This document shows positions 19,301-28,500 of a stretch of DNA of 64,000 nucleotides, in pieces. Source of the stretch: Poriferisodalis sp965215815. Its GTDB lineage: Bacteria; Actinomycetota; Acidimicrobiia; Acidimicrobiales; Poriferisodalaceae. The DNA is taken from NCBI RefSeq assembly GCF_965215815.1, contig NZ_CBDCEO010000013.1:1550001-1614000 (forward strand). Direction: 5' to 3'. A model generated the notes under the pieces. The model was not told the DNA's origin and ran no database searches. It saw only the letters and a list, made by a program, of their open reading frames with translations. Within the stretch, counting starts at the first letter, position 1. Each line of letters opens with the position of its first letter. Made by a program: the position numbers and the translations under genes.

Positions 19301-21070
19301 ACGCACCGTTGCGAGCCGGACCCGTCAGGCTCGCCGCCGGGAGAGCGCTGGCTGGCCGAGCTGGTGGCCGAGCGCCGTGCGGTCGAGGTTCGCATTGCCG
19401 ATGAGACCCGCTACGTCGCCGTCGAGGACGCAGCGCGCTGCCGTGACGCACTGGGGTGCGCCTTGCCGGTCGGCCTGCCGGCTGCGCTGACAGTCGATGC
19501 CTATCAAGGCACCGATCCGCTCGACGAATTGGTTGCTCGCTTCGCAGCAACGCATGTGCCGTTTGTAGCCGAGTCGGCCGCGCAGCGACTGGGCATTCCG
19601 GAGGTTCGGGCAACCGCGGCGCTCAACCGCCTCGAGGCGGCCCGCCGGGTGACCCGGGGTGCGTTCCGGCCTGACGGCACGGGCACCGAGTGGTGCGACA
19701 TGACGGTGCTGCGAACCGTGCGCCGGCGCTCCCTGGCCCGACTGCGCCGCGAGGTGGAACCGGTGCCGCCCGAGGCCTACGCCCGCTTTCTGTCCGCCTG
19801 GCACAGCATCGACCGGCCCCGACGGGGTGCCGATGCGCTGGCCGATGCCATCACCCAGTTGGCGGGCGCCCCAGTTGCGGCGTCGATCTTGGAGACCGAC
19901 GTGCTGCCGGCTCGCCTGGCCCGCTACAGCGGGACCGATCTTGACGCGCTGCTGGCCAGTGGAGAGCTGGTGTGGATTGGTGCGGGATCGCTCGGCCCCA
20001 ACGACGGTCGCATCCGCCTCTACTGGCGCGACGAGATCGCCACCCTGGCGCCGCCGCCCGACGACGAGCCCGACGACCCCGTGGCGGCAGCCGTGCTCCA
20101 TCACCTCGGCGAGCGCGGCGCCGCGTTCTGGACTGATCTGTTCGCGGCGGTGCACGCTGCCACCTCAGGCGATGCGCCAGCCGATCTGTCCGGACTGTCC
20201 GAGCGGGTGCTGGCAGCCTTGTGGGACTTGGTGTGGGCCGGTCTGGTCACCAATGACACCTTCGCCCCGCTGCGAGCCCTCGGTCCACGCAAGGGCCGAG
20301 CGGCGAAGGCCAAGCGGCCCGGCAGGCGCGCAGCTGGTGCGTCACGAGGCCGATCGGGTGTGCTGACACGCTCGGGTCCTAGTCATCGGCCCCGTCCGGG
20401 ACGCCTGCGTGCCGGCGGGCCGCCGAGCGCGGCGGGTCGCTGGTCGCTGGTGTCGTCGCTGCGCGAACCCGCACCGTCGCCGACTGAGCGTGCCCACGGT
20501 GCGGCGCAAGCGCTGCTGGAACGCCACGGCATCGTCACCCGTCCCGGCGTGCTGGCCGAGGGTCACCCAGGAGGTTTCGCCGCGGCCTACGGCATCCTGC
20601 GTGCGCTCGAGGAGCGGGGCAGTGTGCGGCGTGGTCACTTCGTGGAGGGCCTCGGCGCCGCTCAGTTCGCCACCGCCGCGGCGGTGGAGCGCCTGCGGGA
20701 CCACCGCGAGGGCTCCGGCGACATGGTGATGCTGGGGGCGGCAGATCCGGCCCAGCCTTACGGCGCCGCCCTCAGCTGGCCGCAAAGCGATGGCCGGCCC
20801 AGTCGAACCGCCGGGGGCCAAGTGGTGCTTTGCGACGGCTTCCCGCTCGTCATGCTTGACCGGGGCGGCCGCAGCCTGCACACCTTCGAGCACGCCAACA
20901 CCGACCTGCGCTGGATCGATGCGCTCCGCGACGCGCTCTCCATCGGGCGTCTTGCCAAGGTCGAGCTAGCGCGCATCGATGCCGCTCCAGCCGCCGAGCG
21001 CCCGATGCACGACACCCTGCTGGCCAACGGCTTCACCCCCGGCTACCGAGGCCCCACGCTGCGCGCTTGA
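16286..21070 (+). CDS. lhr: Lhr-type ATP-dependent DNA repair helicase
   Basis: About 1594 residues. The true N-terminus lies inside or just after the CDGSH gene; the first conserved stretch (LAAFSTPTAAWF) starts near 16360, and GTG codons at 16193 and 16286 are the visible in-frame options. Motifs: Walker A APTGSGKT near residue 62, DEIH near 185, SATQRP, then VATSSLELGIDMG and QRIGRAGHQ of the second RecA-like domain, followed by the Lhr winged-helix/beta-barrel core. The long C-terminal extension (after about residue 870) is the Lhr-CTD seen in mycobacteria. An Ala/Arg-rich linker near 1330-1390 separates the last domain. Role: 3'-5' translocase in DNA repair. Confidence 0.92.
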   Translation: MRRQPQSGIRRHSQSPELDTHPSLAAFSTPTAAWFSSTFAAPTQCQVSGWETIAEGRHCLIAAPTGSGKTLAAFLWAIDRVMSESEPPRAERTRVLYLSPLRALAVDVDKNLRAPLAGIGLAAERLGTDVHTPTVGVRTGDTSAAERRRLITRPPDIAITTPESLYLMLTSKARETLRWVRWVIVDEIHSVAATKRGTHLALSLERLCELTVEPPQRIGLSATQRPLSEVARFLGGNDPDQPASRHVEITDAGMSSQLDVEVIVGVSDMGDLAAASAAGAPNGNVRVDHDDDFAAPREVAPSDTAPQTHSNSIWPAIHPRLLKLVYAHRSTIIFTNARRMAERLASRLNELHLDGLNRAAEAEGTSPPEGAELVRAHHGSLSREQRLGIEDDLKAGRVRAIVATSSLELGIDMGAVDLVIQVASPPSVAAGLQRIGRAGHQVGAPSVGKIFPRHRGDLVEAAVVAQRMGTGEIESIRFPRQPLDVLAQQIVAMVAVDDWSMNDLLGVVRRAAPYEQLSEEVFSSVLDLLAGRYPSEEFRELRPRIVWDRTTGMLRARQGAGRLAVTNAGTIPDRGLYAVFTTDGSRVGELDEEMVYEARVGETFLLGASTWRIAEITFDRVVVTPAPGEPGKMPFWHGDGPGRPLELGRAVGAFIRSVGDALPDPLPLDFATDSSDDAVTGLIERLQRENCLDRTAAENILRYLDAQRSATGVVPDDRTIVVERFRDEIGDWRICILTPFGARVHAPWGIALQAKLAQGAAHSGEGSVELLWSDDGIVLRLGDVWSPDDEAGLQSRPGLDAPDLALDPDEVREAIVNHLPSTALFASRFREVAGRALLLPRRRPGERVPLWQQRQRSAGLLEVAAKYPSFPMLLETSRECLQEVFDVPALTEVLGDIKSRKIRMVTVDTDGASPMAQSLLFDWISIFMYGGDAPLAERRAAALALDRDLLADLLGAEELRELLDAEVLATLELELQRLADGRRARDGDELADVLSRVGDLTALEITHRCEPDPSGSPPGERWLAELVAERRAVEVRIADETRYVAVEDAARCRDALGCALPVGLPAALTVDAYQGTDPLDELVARFAATHVPFVAESAAQRLGIPEVRATAALNRLEAARRVTRGAFRPDGTGTEWCDMTVLRTVRRRSLARLRREVEPVPPEAYARFLSAWHSIDRPRRGADALADAITQLAGAPVAASILETDVLPARLARYSGTDLDALLASGELVWIGAGSLGPNDGRIRLYWRDEIATLAPPPDDEPDDPVAAAVLHHLGERGAAFWTDLFAAVHAATSGDAPADLSGLSERVLAALWDLVWAGLVTNDTFAPLRALGPRKGRAAKAKRPGRRAAGASRGRSGVLTRSGPSHRPRPGRLRAGGPPSAAGRWSLVSSLREPAPSPTERAHGAAQALLERHGIVTRPGVLAEGHPGGFAAAYGILRALEERGSVRRGHFVEGLGAAQFATAAAVERLRDHREGSGDMVMLGAADPAQPYGAALSWPQSDGRPSRTAGGQVVLCDGFPLVMLDRGGRSLHTFEHANTDLRWIDALRDALSIGRLAKVELARIDAAPAAERPMHDTLLANGFTPGYRGPTLRA

Positions 21071-21108
21071 TCGCGAAAAACCGTTAGCTGATGCACGAGG
21101 CACACGCC

Positions 21109-21121
21109 TACGCTCTTTGTC
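21109..21121 (+). promoter_or_regulatory. Probable -10 box, leaderless start of the DUF433-type gene
   Basis: TACGCT at 21109-21114 lies seven bases before the ATG at 21122, with no Shine-Dalgarno between. This spacing places the transcription start at the initiation codon. Confidence 0.4.
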
Positions 21122-21595
21122 ATGGCACGCGCGGTGTCTCTTCCGATTTCCGAGGATCTCGCTGAACGTCTGCGCGCCGAGGGTGAGGCGAGTGACCTAC
21201 CGCCTCCCGTGTTGGCCGCCTCGCTCATCGATGAGGGCCTGAAGACCCGCCAGTTCCCCGGCATCGTGTACATGGACGGTCCGTCGGGACGCCGGGCCAG
21301 CTTGGCCGACGGTCCGGACGTCTGGCAGGTCATTCGAGCACTGCACGAAGTGCCTTCCGACGAGCACGACCCTGTCGAAACAGTGTGCATCGAGGCCGAT
21401 TTGTGTGTTCGACAGGTCAGACTTGCGATGCAGTTCTACGAGGCATACCCCAACGAGGTCGAAGCAAAGATCGTCGACAACCGCGCTGCCGCAAAGCGCA
21501 TCGACGAGATGATCTCAGAACGCGAGCGAGCAATTGCACACGGACAGGTCGTGCAGCGATTCAAGCCGCCGCACGATGTCGCTCAGCGGACCTGA
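21122..21595 (+). CDS. DUF433-type antitoxin with N-terminal ribbon-helix-helix
   Basis: 157 residues. The N-terminus (VSLPISEDLAERLRAEGE) resembles a ribbon-helix-helix domain. The middle GIVYMDGPSGRRASLADGPDVWQVI and the later AMQFYEAYPNEVEAKI match the arrangement of actinobacterial DUF433 (VapB45-like) antitoxins. Those are normally followed by a DUF5615 PIN-like toxin; here no complete toxin follows. Only the nonapeptide start MRWLLDETN appears 15 bases downstream, resembling the first residues of such toxins. It seems to be an orphan antitoxin. Family call from motif memory. Confidence 0.65.
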   Translation: MARAVSLPISEDLAERLRAEGEASDLPPPVLAASLIDEGLKTRQFPGIVYMDGPSGRRASLADGPDVWQVIRALHEVPSDEHDPVETVCIEADLCVRQVRLAMQFYEAYPNEVEAKIVDNRAAAKRIDEMISERERAIAHGQVVQRFKPPHDVAQRT

Positions 21596-21646
21596 AGTCC
21601 TGACCGAGCCATGCGATGGCTGCTCGACGAAACTAACGTCGGTGGC

Positions 21647-21811
21647 ATGGTTCGGTTCCGTCGGCGTCGTGATCTCCGGTTACGACCACTAACCGATCTG
21701 CACGATGAGTTCTCGGCGCGACCGCACGCCCAATCGATGCTGGACGACGCTGAAGACGAGTTGACGAAGCGCGAGCGCATGCGTGTTCAGCGCGCGGACC
21801 AGCGGTCCTGA
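21647..21811 (+). CDS. Small charged protein, paralogue of the one at 8636
   Basis: 54 residues from the ATG at 21647 (an in-frame ATG at 21611 adds twelve residues that resemble the start of a PIN-like toxin). It shares with the 8636-8824 product the ordered blocks RRRR, LHDEF, RP, D-A-E-x-E-L-T and RER. Highly charged and probably helical, with no membrane segment. No function is known to me. Confidence 0.5.
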   Translation: MVRFRRRRDLRLRPLTDLHDEFSARPHAQSMLDDAEDELTKRERMRVQRADQRS

Positions 21812-22103
21812 ACGACGCCGCCATCGAGAACAGATCGCTGATTTGCCTCGGGCATTGCGCAGGCTCTCGATCACCGATGGCATGAAGCTGCCGCTACGAG
21901 CTTGGGAGTTCTTGGACGTCGAGGGGGCCGGTAGCTGTGCTCCGTCGCCTGTCCACTGCTGAAGGTCGTACGCAGGGATCGGCGGTACTCGGCGAACGGC
22001 ACTGGGAGCTCCTCGACATCGCGAATGGACAGCGTGAGTCTCGCCTCAGGGTGTCACATCGTCCCGTAGCGATCTGAGCCAGCGCGACGCGGCGAACCGC
22101 TGC

Positions 22104-24656
22104 TCAGGCGTGGTAGATGGCCTGCAGGACGTCCATGCGGGCGGCGCGGCGGGCGGGCAGGATCGCTGCCATGGTGCCCATCACCACACAGAACACCAGG
22201 ATGAGGACAAACCACAGGATGGGAACGCCGAACTCGCTCACGAACGACTCGGGCATCGCCGCCACCGAAACCGCACCCAGTACCAGCCCGAGCACGATGC
22301 CCATCAGGCCACCGAATACCGCCACGATCACCGCTTCCCCCGCGATCATCCACCGGGTTTGCCACCGCGTCATCCCCACGGCTCGCAGCAGCCCGATCTC
22401 TCGGGTGCGCTCGAAGACCGACAACATGAGCGTGTTGACCACGCCCAGCACGGCGATGGCGACTGCAAAGAGCAGCAGAGCGTTGACTGTCAGCAAGAGC
22501 TGGTTGAGTTGGTCTTCAGCGTTCTGGGCGAACTCGTCGGCGTCCCGCAGCGTCACTTCGGGGTAGCGATCGGTGACGGTCTCAATCGCAGGACGGACGC
22601 TGGCGGGATCGATGCCAGGCGCCACCGAGGCGGCGACGAAGACGTCATCTTGCATTGATGACCCAAACACCTCCTCGTAGGTCGACAGGTCAACCGCCCA
22701 GTTGCCCACGATGCTGGCGTCGTCGTAGACGCCGACAACGGTGAGGGTCCGCGTGGTGTCAGGGAATACCGCGGTCAACGTGTCGCCAGGCGACAGCCCG
22801 AGATCAGTCGCCGGGTCGGTATGCACGAGCACACCGTCGTTCTCGAGTCCGTCGTAGGCGCCATCGATGATGCCCGCATGCACGACCGAACCGAACGCGG
22901 CACGGGGGACCCCGGCAACGTCACGACCAGCGCCGCCGATCAGCGCCCGCGCGCCCGTGCCCGGCCCGCCGCGAAAGCTGATCGCCAGATCCACCTCTGG
23001 CAACTCGTTCAGCTCGACTGCGAGTTGGCGGCTGAACACGCCCGGTCCCTGCTGCTGTGCAGGTGCGACGTAGTAGTCAGCGGTGATCGAGGTCTCCAGC
23101 AGCGAGGTCACCGTCTTCTTGAAGCTGGTCCCCACCACCAGCACCATGGTGACCAGCGCCAGGCCCACCATGAGCGCGGCAGCAGTGGCCGAGGTGCGAT
23201 GCGGGTTGCGCGCAGCGTTGTTGCGCGCCAGCGTTCCCGAGATGCGGCCTATCCAGGCGATGGGCGCACCCACCGCCCGAGCGATCGGCGCGGCAACCTG
23301 CGGGCTGAGCAGCGCCACCGCAATGAACAGCAAGAGCGCCCCAGTTCCCAGCGCGAGCAGGCGTGTCGTGGTGTCTCCTGCACCGAGCACTCCCAGGATC
23401 ACTGCCAGCCCGCCCAAGACGGCAAATGCCAGGCCAACGAGCACGCGCCGGCGGGTGCGCGTCACGGACAGCACGAAGTCGTCGCTGAGAGCGGCAATCG
23501 GCGGGATGCTGGCCGCCCGTCGCGCCGGGGACAGCGATGCCAGCAGCGTCACTCCGATTCCCACGACGATGGCCACGATCCAGGTACGCGGCGCCAAGAT
23601 GATCCCCCCGCTCGGCAACCCGCCGCCATCGCCGGCAGCACTGATGATCTGGTTGATGAGCGCCGCCACGCCGAGACCGCCGAACAGACCCGCCACCGAG
23701 GCCACACCGCCGATCAGCAGCGCCTCCACCAGCACCGACGTGCGCACCTGTCGGCCCGACGCGCCCAGGCAGCGCAGCAGTCCCAACTCCTTGATGCGCT
23801 GCCCCAACACAATCGAGAACGTGTTGTTGATGATGAAGGCGCTCACCACAAGCGCGACGGCCGCAAACGCCAGCAGCGCGCTCTGGAACACCGTGATGAT
23901 GACATCGAAGAACGCACTGAACTCGTCGGAGACGACCTCGCCGGTGACGGCCTCGAAGTCTGCGGGCAGGGTTGCATTGACCCGTTCGGCCAACTCGTCA
24001 GGGCTCAAGGCCCCCGCTGCACTCACATTGATGTAGGAGAAGCTGTCGGGAAGACCGAACAGGCGCTGGGCCGTCGGCGTGTCGAACAGCACGAATACGG
24101 CGCCGAAGTCCTCGTCGCCGAAGCTGGCGATGCCCGACACCGTGAAGTCCTCGGGCTCGGCAAGGGTGCGGACATTGACGACGTCGCCGATCGCGATGTC
24201 GTATCGATCGGCGGCGAATTCGTCGAAGAGGACCTCGCCGGTCCCCGGTGCATCGCCTCGCACGATCTCGATCGCCGAGACGGCGTCAGCTTCGTAGTTG
24301 TAGGCAAGTGTGGGTCCCTGACTGCGCACCAACTCGCCGTCGGCGATGCTGACGAATGGGAAGCCCTCGACGATGCCGGTGACGCTGGCCACCCCATCGA
24401 CGCCTTCAAGCTCGTCGACGAGGGAGTCCGGCGAGGGGGGGCGGCTGAGGTCGTTGCTCTCGATCGCTGAAATGCCGCGCACCCGCACGGAGATCGGCGC
24501 GCCCACTTCCTCCGCGATGTCGTCAAAGACCGCTCGCAGGCTGTCGGCCAGCACGAACGATCCCGACACGAAGGCCACACCGAGCACCACGGCGAACGTC
24601 GTGAGTGCCAGGCGGATCTTGCGGTCGAAGAAGGACCTGAGAGTGAGCTTCAGCAT
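22104..24656 (-). CDS. ABC transporter permease, FtsX/MacB type
   Basis: 850 residues with a single N-terminal membrane helix (residues ~15-38), a large extracytoplasmic domain, then two FtsX permease blocks (around 245-440 and 720-845) separated by another exported domain. This double-FtsX architecture is typical of macrolide/lipoprotein-type exporters of the MacB/LolCE superfamily in Gram-positives. It lies 15 bases downstream of its ATPase gene in the same operon. The C-terminal ARRAARMDVLQAI is the family ending. Substrate unknown; peptide, lipid or lipoprotein export are possible. Confidence 0.88.
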   Translation of the reverse strand: MLKLTLRSFFDRKIRLALTTFAVVLGVAFVSGSFVLADSLRAVFDDIAEEVGAPISVRVRGISAIESNDLSRPPSPDSLVDELEGVDGVASVTGIVEGFPFVSIADGELVRSQGPTLAYNYEADAVSAIEIVRGDAPGTGEVLFDEFAADRYDIAIGDVVNVRTLAEPEDFTVSGIASFGDEDFGAVFVLFDTPTAQRLFGLPDSFSYINVSAAGALSPDELAERVNATLPADFEAVTGEVVSDEFSAFFDVIITVFQSALLAFAAVALVVSAFIINNTFSIVLGQRIKELGLLRCLGASGRQVRTSVLVEALLIGGVASVAGLFGGLGVAALINQIISAAGDGGGLPSGGIILAPRTWIVAIVVGIGVTLLASLSPARRAASIPPIAALSDDFVLSVTRTRRRVLVGLAFAVLGGLAVILGVLGAGDTTTRLLALGTGALLLFIAVALLSPQVAAPIARAVGAPIAWIGRISGTLARNNAARNPHRTSATAAALMVGLALVTMVLVVGTSFKKTVTSLLETSITADYYVAPAQQQGPGVFSRQLAVELNELPEVDLAISFRGGPGTGARALIGGAGRDVAGVPRAAFGSVVHAGIIDGAYDGLENDGVLVHTDPATDLGLSPGDTLTAVFPDTTRTLTVVGVYDDASIVGNWAVDLSTYEEVFGSSMQDDVFVAASVAPGIDPASVRPAIETVTDRYPEVTLRDADEFAQNAEDQLNQLLLTVNALLLFAVAIAVLGVVNTLMLSVFERTREIGLLRAVGMTRWQTRWMIAGEAVIVAVFGGLMGIVLGLVLGAVSVAAMPESFVSEFGVPILWFVLILVFCVVMGTMAAILPARRAARMDVLQAIYHA

Positions 24657-24671
24657 CGTTCTGGCGCAGCC

Positions 24672-25454
24672 TCAGTCGCCGAGGTGCTTCAACACGTCGA
24701 GCACGTCGTCGGCCTGTGGGTTGCTCATCTCGTTCACGATGCGACCGTCGACGAGGAACACCACCCGGTCGCTGTATGACGCCGACACAGGATCGTGGGT
24801 GACCATCACAATCGTCTGTCCGAGTTGCCGCACGGCGGTCCCCATGAATTCCAGAATCTCATTGCCCGTTCGGCTGTCGAGGTTGCCGGTGGGCTCGTCC
24901 GCAAAGACGATCGAAGGATGTCCTGCAAGCGCCCGGGCCACTGCGACGCGTTGCTGCTGGCCGCCTGAGAGTTCGCTGGGCCGGTGGCTGAGGCGGTCGG
25001 TCAGCCCTACTGCGTCCACCACCTCGTCGAGCCATTCGCGGTCGACTTCGCGCGCGCCGAGCCGGCGCGGCAGCACGATGTTCTCGTACGCCGTCAGCGT
25101 GGGGACCAGGTTGTAGGCCTGGAAGATGAAGCCCACCCGGTCGCGTCGCAGCAGCGTCAGCTCTCGTTCGGACAGGTCGGCGAGCGGCACGTTGTCGATG
25201 ACGACCCCGCCCGAGGTCAGCGTGTCCAGGCCGGCCATGCAGTGCATGAGCGTCGACTTGCCCGAACCCGATGGCCCCATCACGGCGGTGAACTCGCCCC
25301 GGGCGAAGCTCACGTTGAGCCCGTCGAGGGCTCGCACCGCCGTGGGGCCCGAGCCGTAGATCTTCGCGGCATCCACCGCCTGCGCGGCAACGGCGGAGTC
25401 GTCGGCGAATTGCACGGCGTGATGAGGTGCAGTGGCTGTTCGAGGGCGAGGCAT
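24672..25454 (-). CDS. ABC transporter ATP-binding protein (MacB/LolD type)
   Basis: 260 residues. Walker A GPSGSGKST, Q-loop IFQAYNLVPTLTAYEN, signature LSGGQQQRVAVARAL and Walker B VFADEPTGNLD are complete. The conserved AYNLVPTLTA/ENI region and PTGNLDS are features of the LolD/MacB subgroup that partners FtsX-type permeases, here the next gene. About 30 residues before the conserved domain may reflect a start that is too early. Confidence 0.93.
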   Translation of the reverse strand: MPRPRTATAPHHAVQFADDSAVAAQAVDAAKIYGSGPTAVRALDGLNVSFARGEFTAVMGPSGSGKSTLMHCMAGLDTLTSGGVVIDNVPLADLSERELTLLRRDRVGFIFQAYNLVPTLTAYENIVLPRRLGAREVDREWLDEVVDAVGLTDRLSHRPSELSGGQQQRVAVARALAGHPSIVFADEPTGNLDSRTGNEILEFMGTAVRQLGQTIVMVTHDPVSASYSDRVVFLVDGRIVNEMSNPQADDVLDVLKHLGD

Positions 25455-25544
25455 GGCCGAACGCTACTGAGCGTTTCGCCCGTGTCGTTCGCGGACAAAG
25501 CGTTCTCAGGAAACATTCATGCGGTCCGTTTCCGGCGCCGTTTC

Positions 25545-25556
25545 TAGAATGCCGTG
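25545..25556 (+). promoter_or_regulatory. Probable -10 box, leaderless start of the cyclase gene
   Basis: TAGAAT at 25545-25550 is followed by six bases and the ATG at 25557 (a GTG sits at 25554). It supports initiation at 25557 on a leaderless mRNA. The divergent ABC operon shares this intergenic region. Confidence 0.45.
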
Positions 25557-28500
25557 ATGACGTGCCCTGCCTGCGCTACTGAGGTCCCGCCGGGCGCACG
25601 TTTCTGTCCGAGCTGCGGCAACCTGCTCGTCCAGACCGAGGAACGCCGTGTGGTCACGGTGCTGTTCGCCGATCTGGTCGGGTTCACCTCGATGGGCGAG
25701 TCCGCCGACCCCGAAGAGCTGAAGCATCTTGTCGACCAATGCTTCGGGCGGCTCGTGGGCGATGTCACCGCGTTCGGAGGCACCGTCGACAAGATCATCG
25801 GCGACGCGATCCTCGCCCTGTTCGGCGCGCCCACAGCGCACGAGGACGATCCCGAGCGGGCGCTGCGCACCGCGTTCCGGATGCGTCGATCGCTGGAGGC
25901 GTTCAGCGCCGAGCGCCGCATGGACCTCCAGATGCGTATCGGCATCAACACGGGCGAGGTGCTGGTGGGCGCCTTGCGAGCCGGCGGCGACTACACGGCA
26001 ATGGGTGACACCGTCAACATCGCGAGCCGTCTCCAGACCATCGCCGAAGCGGGCGAAGTGCTGGTGGGAGACGCCACCCAGGCAGCCACGGTGGGCATCG
26101 TCGCATACACGCCGCGGGGCGAGATCGGCCTGCGGGGTCGCGACGAGCCGGTGACGGTGTTTTCGGCCAGCGGCGAGCTGGCGCCGCCCGGCCGCCGCCG
26201 CAGCGCGTCGCTGTCGCCGCTGGTCGGGCGCGATCTCGAGAGCGCCCTGCTGGACTCCGCAATCGACACCTCCGTGGCCCGGCGGCGTGCTCAGCTGTGC
26301 CAGATCGTGGGCGAGGCCGGCATGGGCAAGACACGCCTGGCTCGTGAGGCGGCGGAGGGCGCCGTGGAACGCCATGGCGCGATGGTGCTCGAGAGCATGG
26401 CGCTGCCCTATGACGAGACCAACCCGCTGCGCTGCCTGGGCGATGCGATCGCGGTTGCAGCGGGGGTGAGCGCCCGCGACTCGACGGTGCTGGCCACCAG
26501 GCGCATCTCGTCGCTCGTGGCCGATGTCCTGCAGAACACAAACGGCAACCCGAACGGCGTTGCCAGCTCATCCGACGCCGTCACGTTCGAGGAGATCGAC
26601 GAGATCACCGATGTGGTGCTGGCCGTGCTCGGGCGGGTCGGCACCGGCGATCCCGCCGAGATCGAATGGCGCGCCGAAGCCACGTTCCGTTCCCTGCGTC
26701 GATTCCTTGGGGCGCTGGCGCGGCGCCAGCCCGTGGTGCTGCTGCTCAGCGATGTGCATTGGGCAGAGGAACGGCTGCTCAGAGTGCTCGAACAGCTGCT
26801 GGCGGCACTGGCCAACCAGCCTTTCATCGTCATCACGACGGCCCGCTGGAACATGGACGAGCATCGCTGGACGGTCCCGCCGGGCCGCCACAGCACGGTG
26901 GTGCTGAACCTCGACGCGCTCAACCGCGAGGCCACCACCGACCTGGTGACCGAGCTGCTGGGCGTGAGCGTTCCCAATCACGTGGCAGAGCAGCTCTATG
27001 AGCGCAGCGGGGGCAACCCCTTCTTCCTGGAGGAAATGTGCGTCCTGCTGCGTGAGTCGGGCGTGGTGGGTCCCGGCGCTCGGCCAGACCACGAGGAACG
27101 CTCGTTGGCGGAAATGCCCGACACGCTGCGGGGACTGGTTGCGGCCCGTCTCGACACGCTCAGCCCACCCGAACGCCGGCTGGTGGACGCTGCGTCGGTG
27201 ATCGGCGGCGGCGGCTCGATCAGCGAGCTGCTGGAGATGACAGCGTCGCCCGAACCCGACCCCAACGCAGAACAGGACCCAGCGATATTTCAGCGACTGG
27301 TCGACAAGGACATCTTTACGAGCGAGGTAGACGGCTGGACGTTCCGCAGCGACGTGGTGCGCGATGTGGCCTACAGCATGCTGACCAAGGTGGCGCGGGC
27401 AGAGCGGCACCTCGATGTCGCGCTGTGGCTGGCACAGAACCGCGAGGACCCCTCCAGCGAGGCGGTCGGGCTGATCGCCGATCACTTCGCTTCGGCCGTC
27501 GAGCTCGGGGTTGGTGCTAACGAGCGAGATCACCGAGACGGCGACGCCTTCGAAGGCGGCATGACTGAGGTGGCGATCGAGTGGCTCGGGCGGGCCGGCA
27601 GGTGGGCCGCCGCCCGCGACAGCCATTACGCATCGGCGCAGTTCTACCGCCGCGCCATTGAGATGCTCGGTGACGCCGACCCGCGGCTCATCGACATGGC
27701 ACTAGGCCGGGCCGCGGCCCGACTGAGGCTCGGCGAGCTGCATGGCGCCCGGGCCGATGCCGAGCTCGCACGGGCCATGGCAACCCTGAACGGCAACCGG
27801 GTCGCAGCGGCGCACGGGTTGCGGGTGCTGGGCGAAGTTGCGCTCGCCGGCGACGAGCATGCCGCCGCCGACAAGCTGCTGGCCGAGGCGCTGGACCAAT
27901 TCCGCACCATGGGCGAAGTGCGCGAGGCCGCCGAGTCGCTGCGGCTTCGAGGAATTGCGTCGCTGCGGGCGGGCGATTACGCACGTGCCGACCGCTACAT
28001 CAACGAGGCGAACGGCACCTTCGCTCATCTCGGCGACGAGAGCGGCGTGGCGTGGTGCTTGCAGAACCTCGCGTGGCTGTCATTCGAGCAGGGCTTGATC
28101 TCCGAGGCCGGTCGCCGGCTGACCACCGCAATCGAACGATTCGTCGACCTGGGCGACACCGTCGGCCTGGCGACCGCCGAAGGTCTCCTGGCGTTCCTGC
28201 GCTTCCACTCGGGCGATCGCGACGAGGCCGAGGACCTGGCTGGCTCGGTGTACACCATCGCCCACGAGCGCGGTGAGCGGTTCACCGAGGCGATGATGGA
28301 CCTGCTGCTGGCGTCGCTCGGGCTGTGGTCGGGGCGGGCGCTTGCAGCTGTGGAACGGGCTCGCGCCGCGGAACAGGTCTTCCGTGATGTGCACAGCGAC
28401 TTCGGCGTCGTGCAGGCGCTGGGCCTGCTGGGCCGGTCCTATGCCGCAGTGGGCGAGCTTCAGCGCAGCCGGGCGGTGCTGGCGGAGTGCTTCCAGCGGG

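Noticed and set aside
22821..24470. 549-codon plus-strand frame opposite the ABC permease.
   Set aside because: Low-complexity Gln/Arg/His composition and no motif; it is the antisense shadow of a membrane protein gene.
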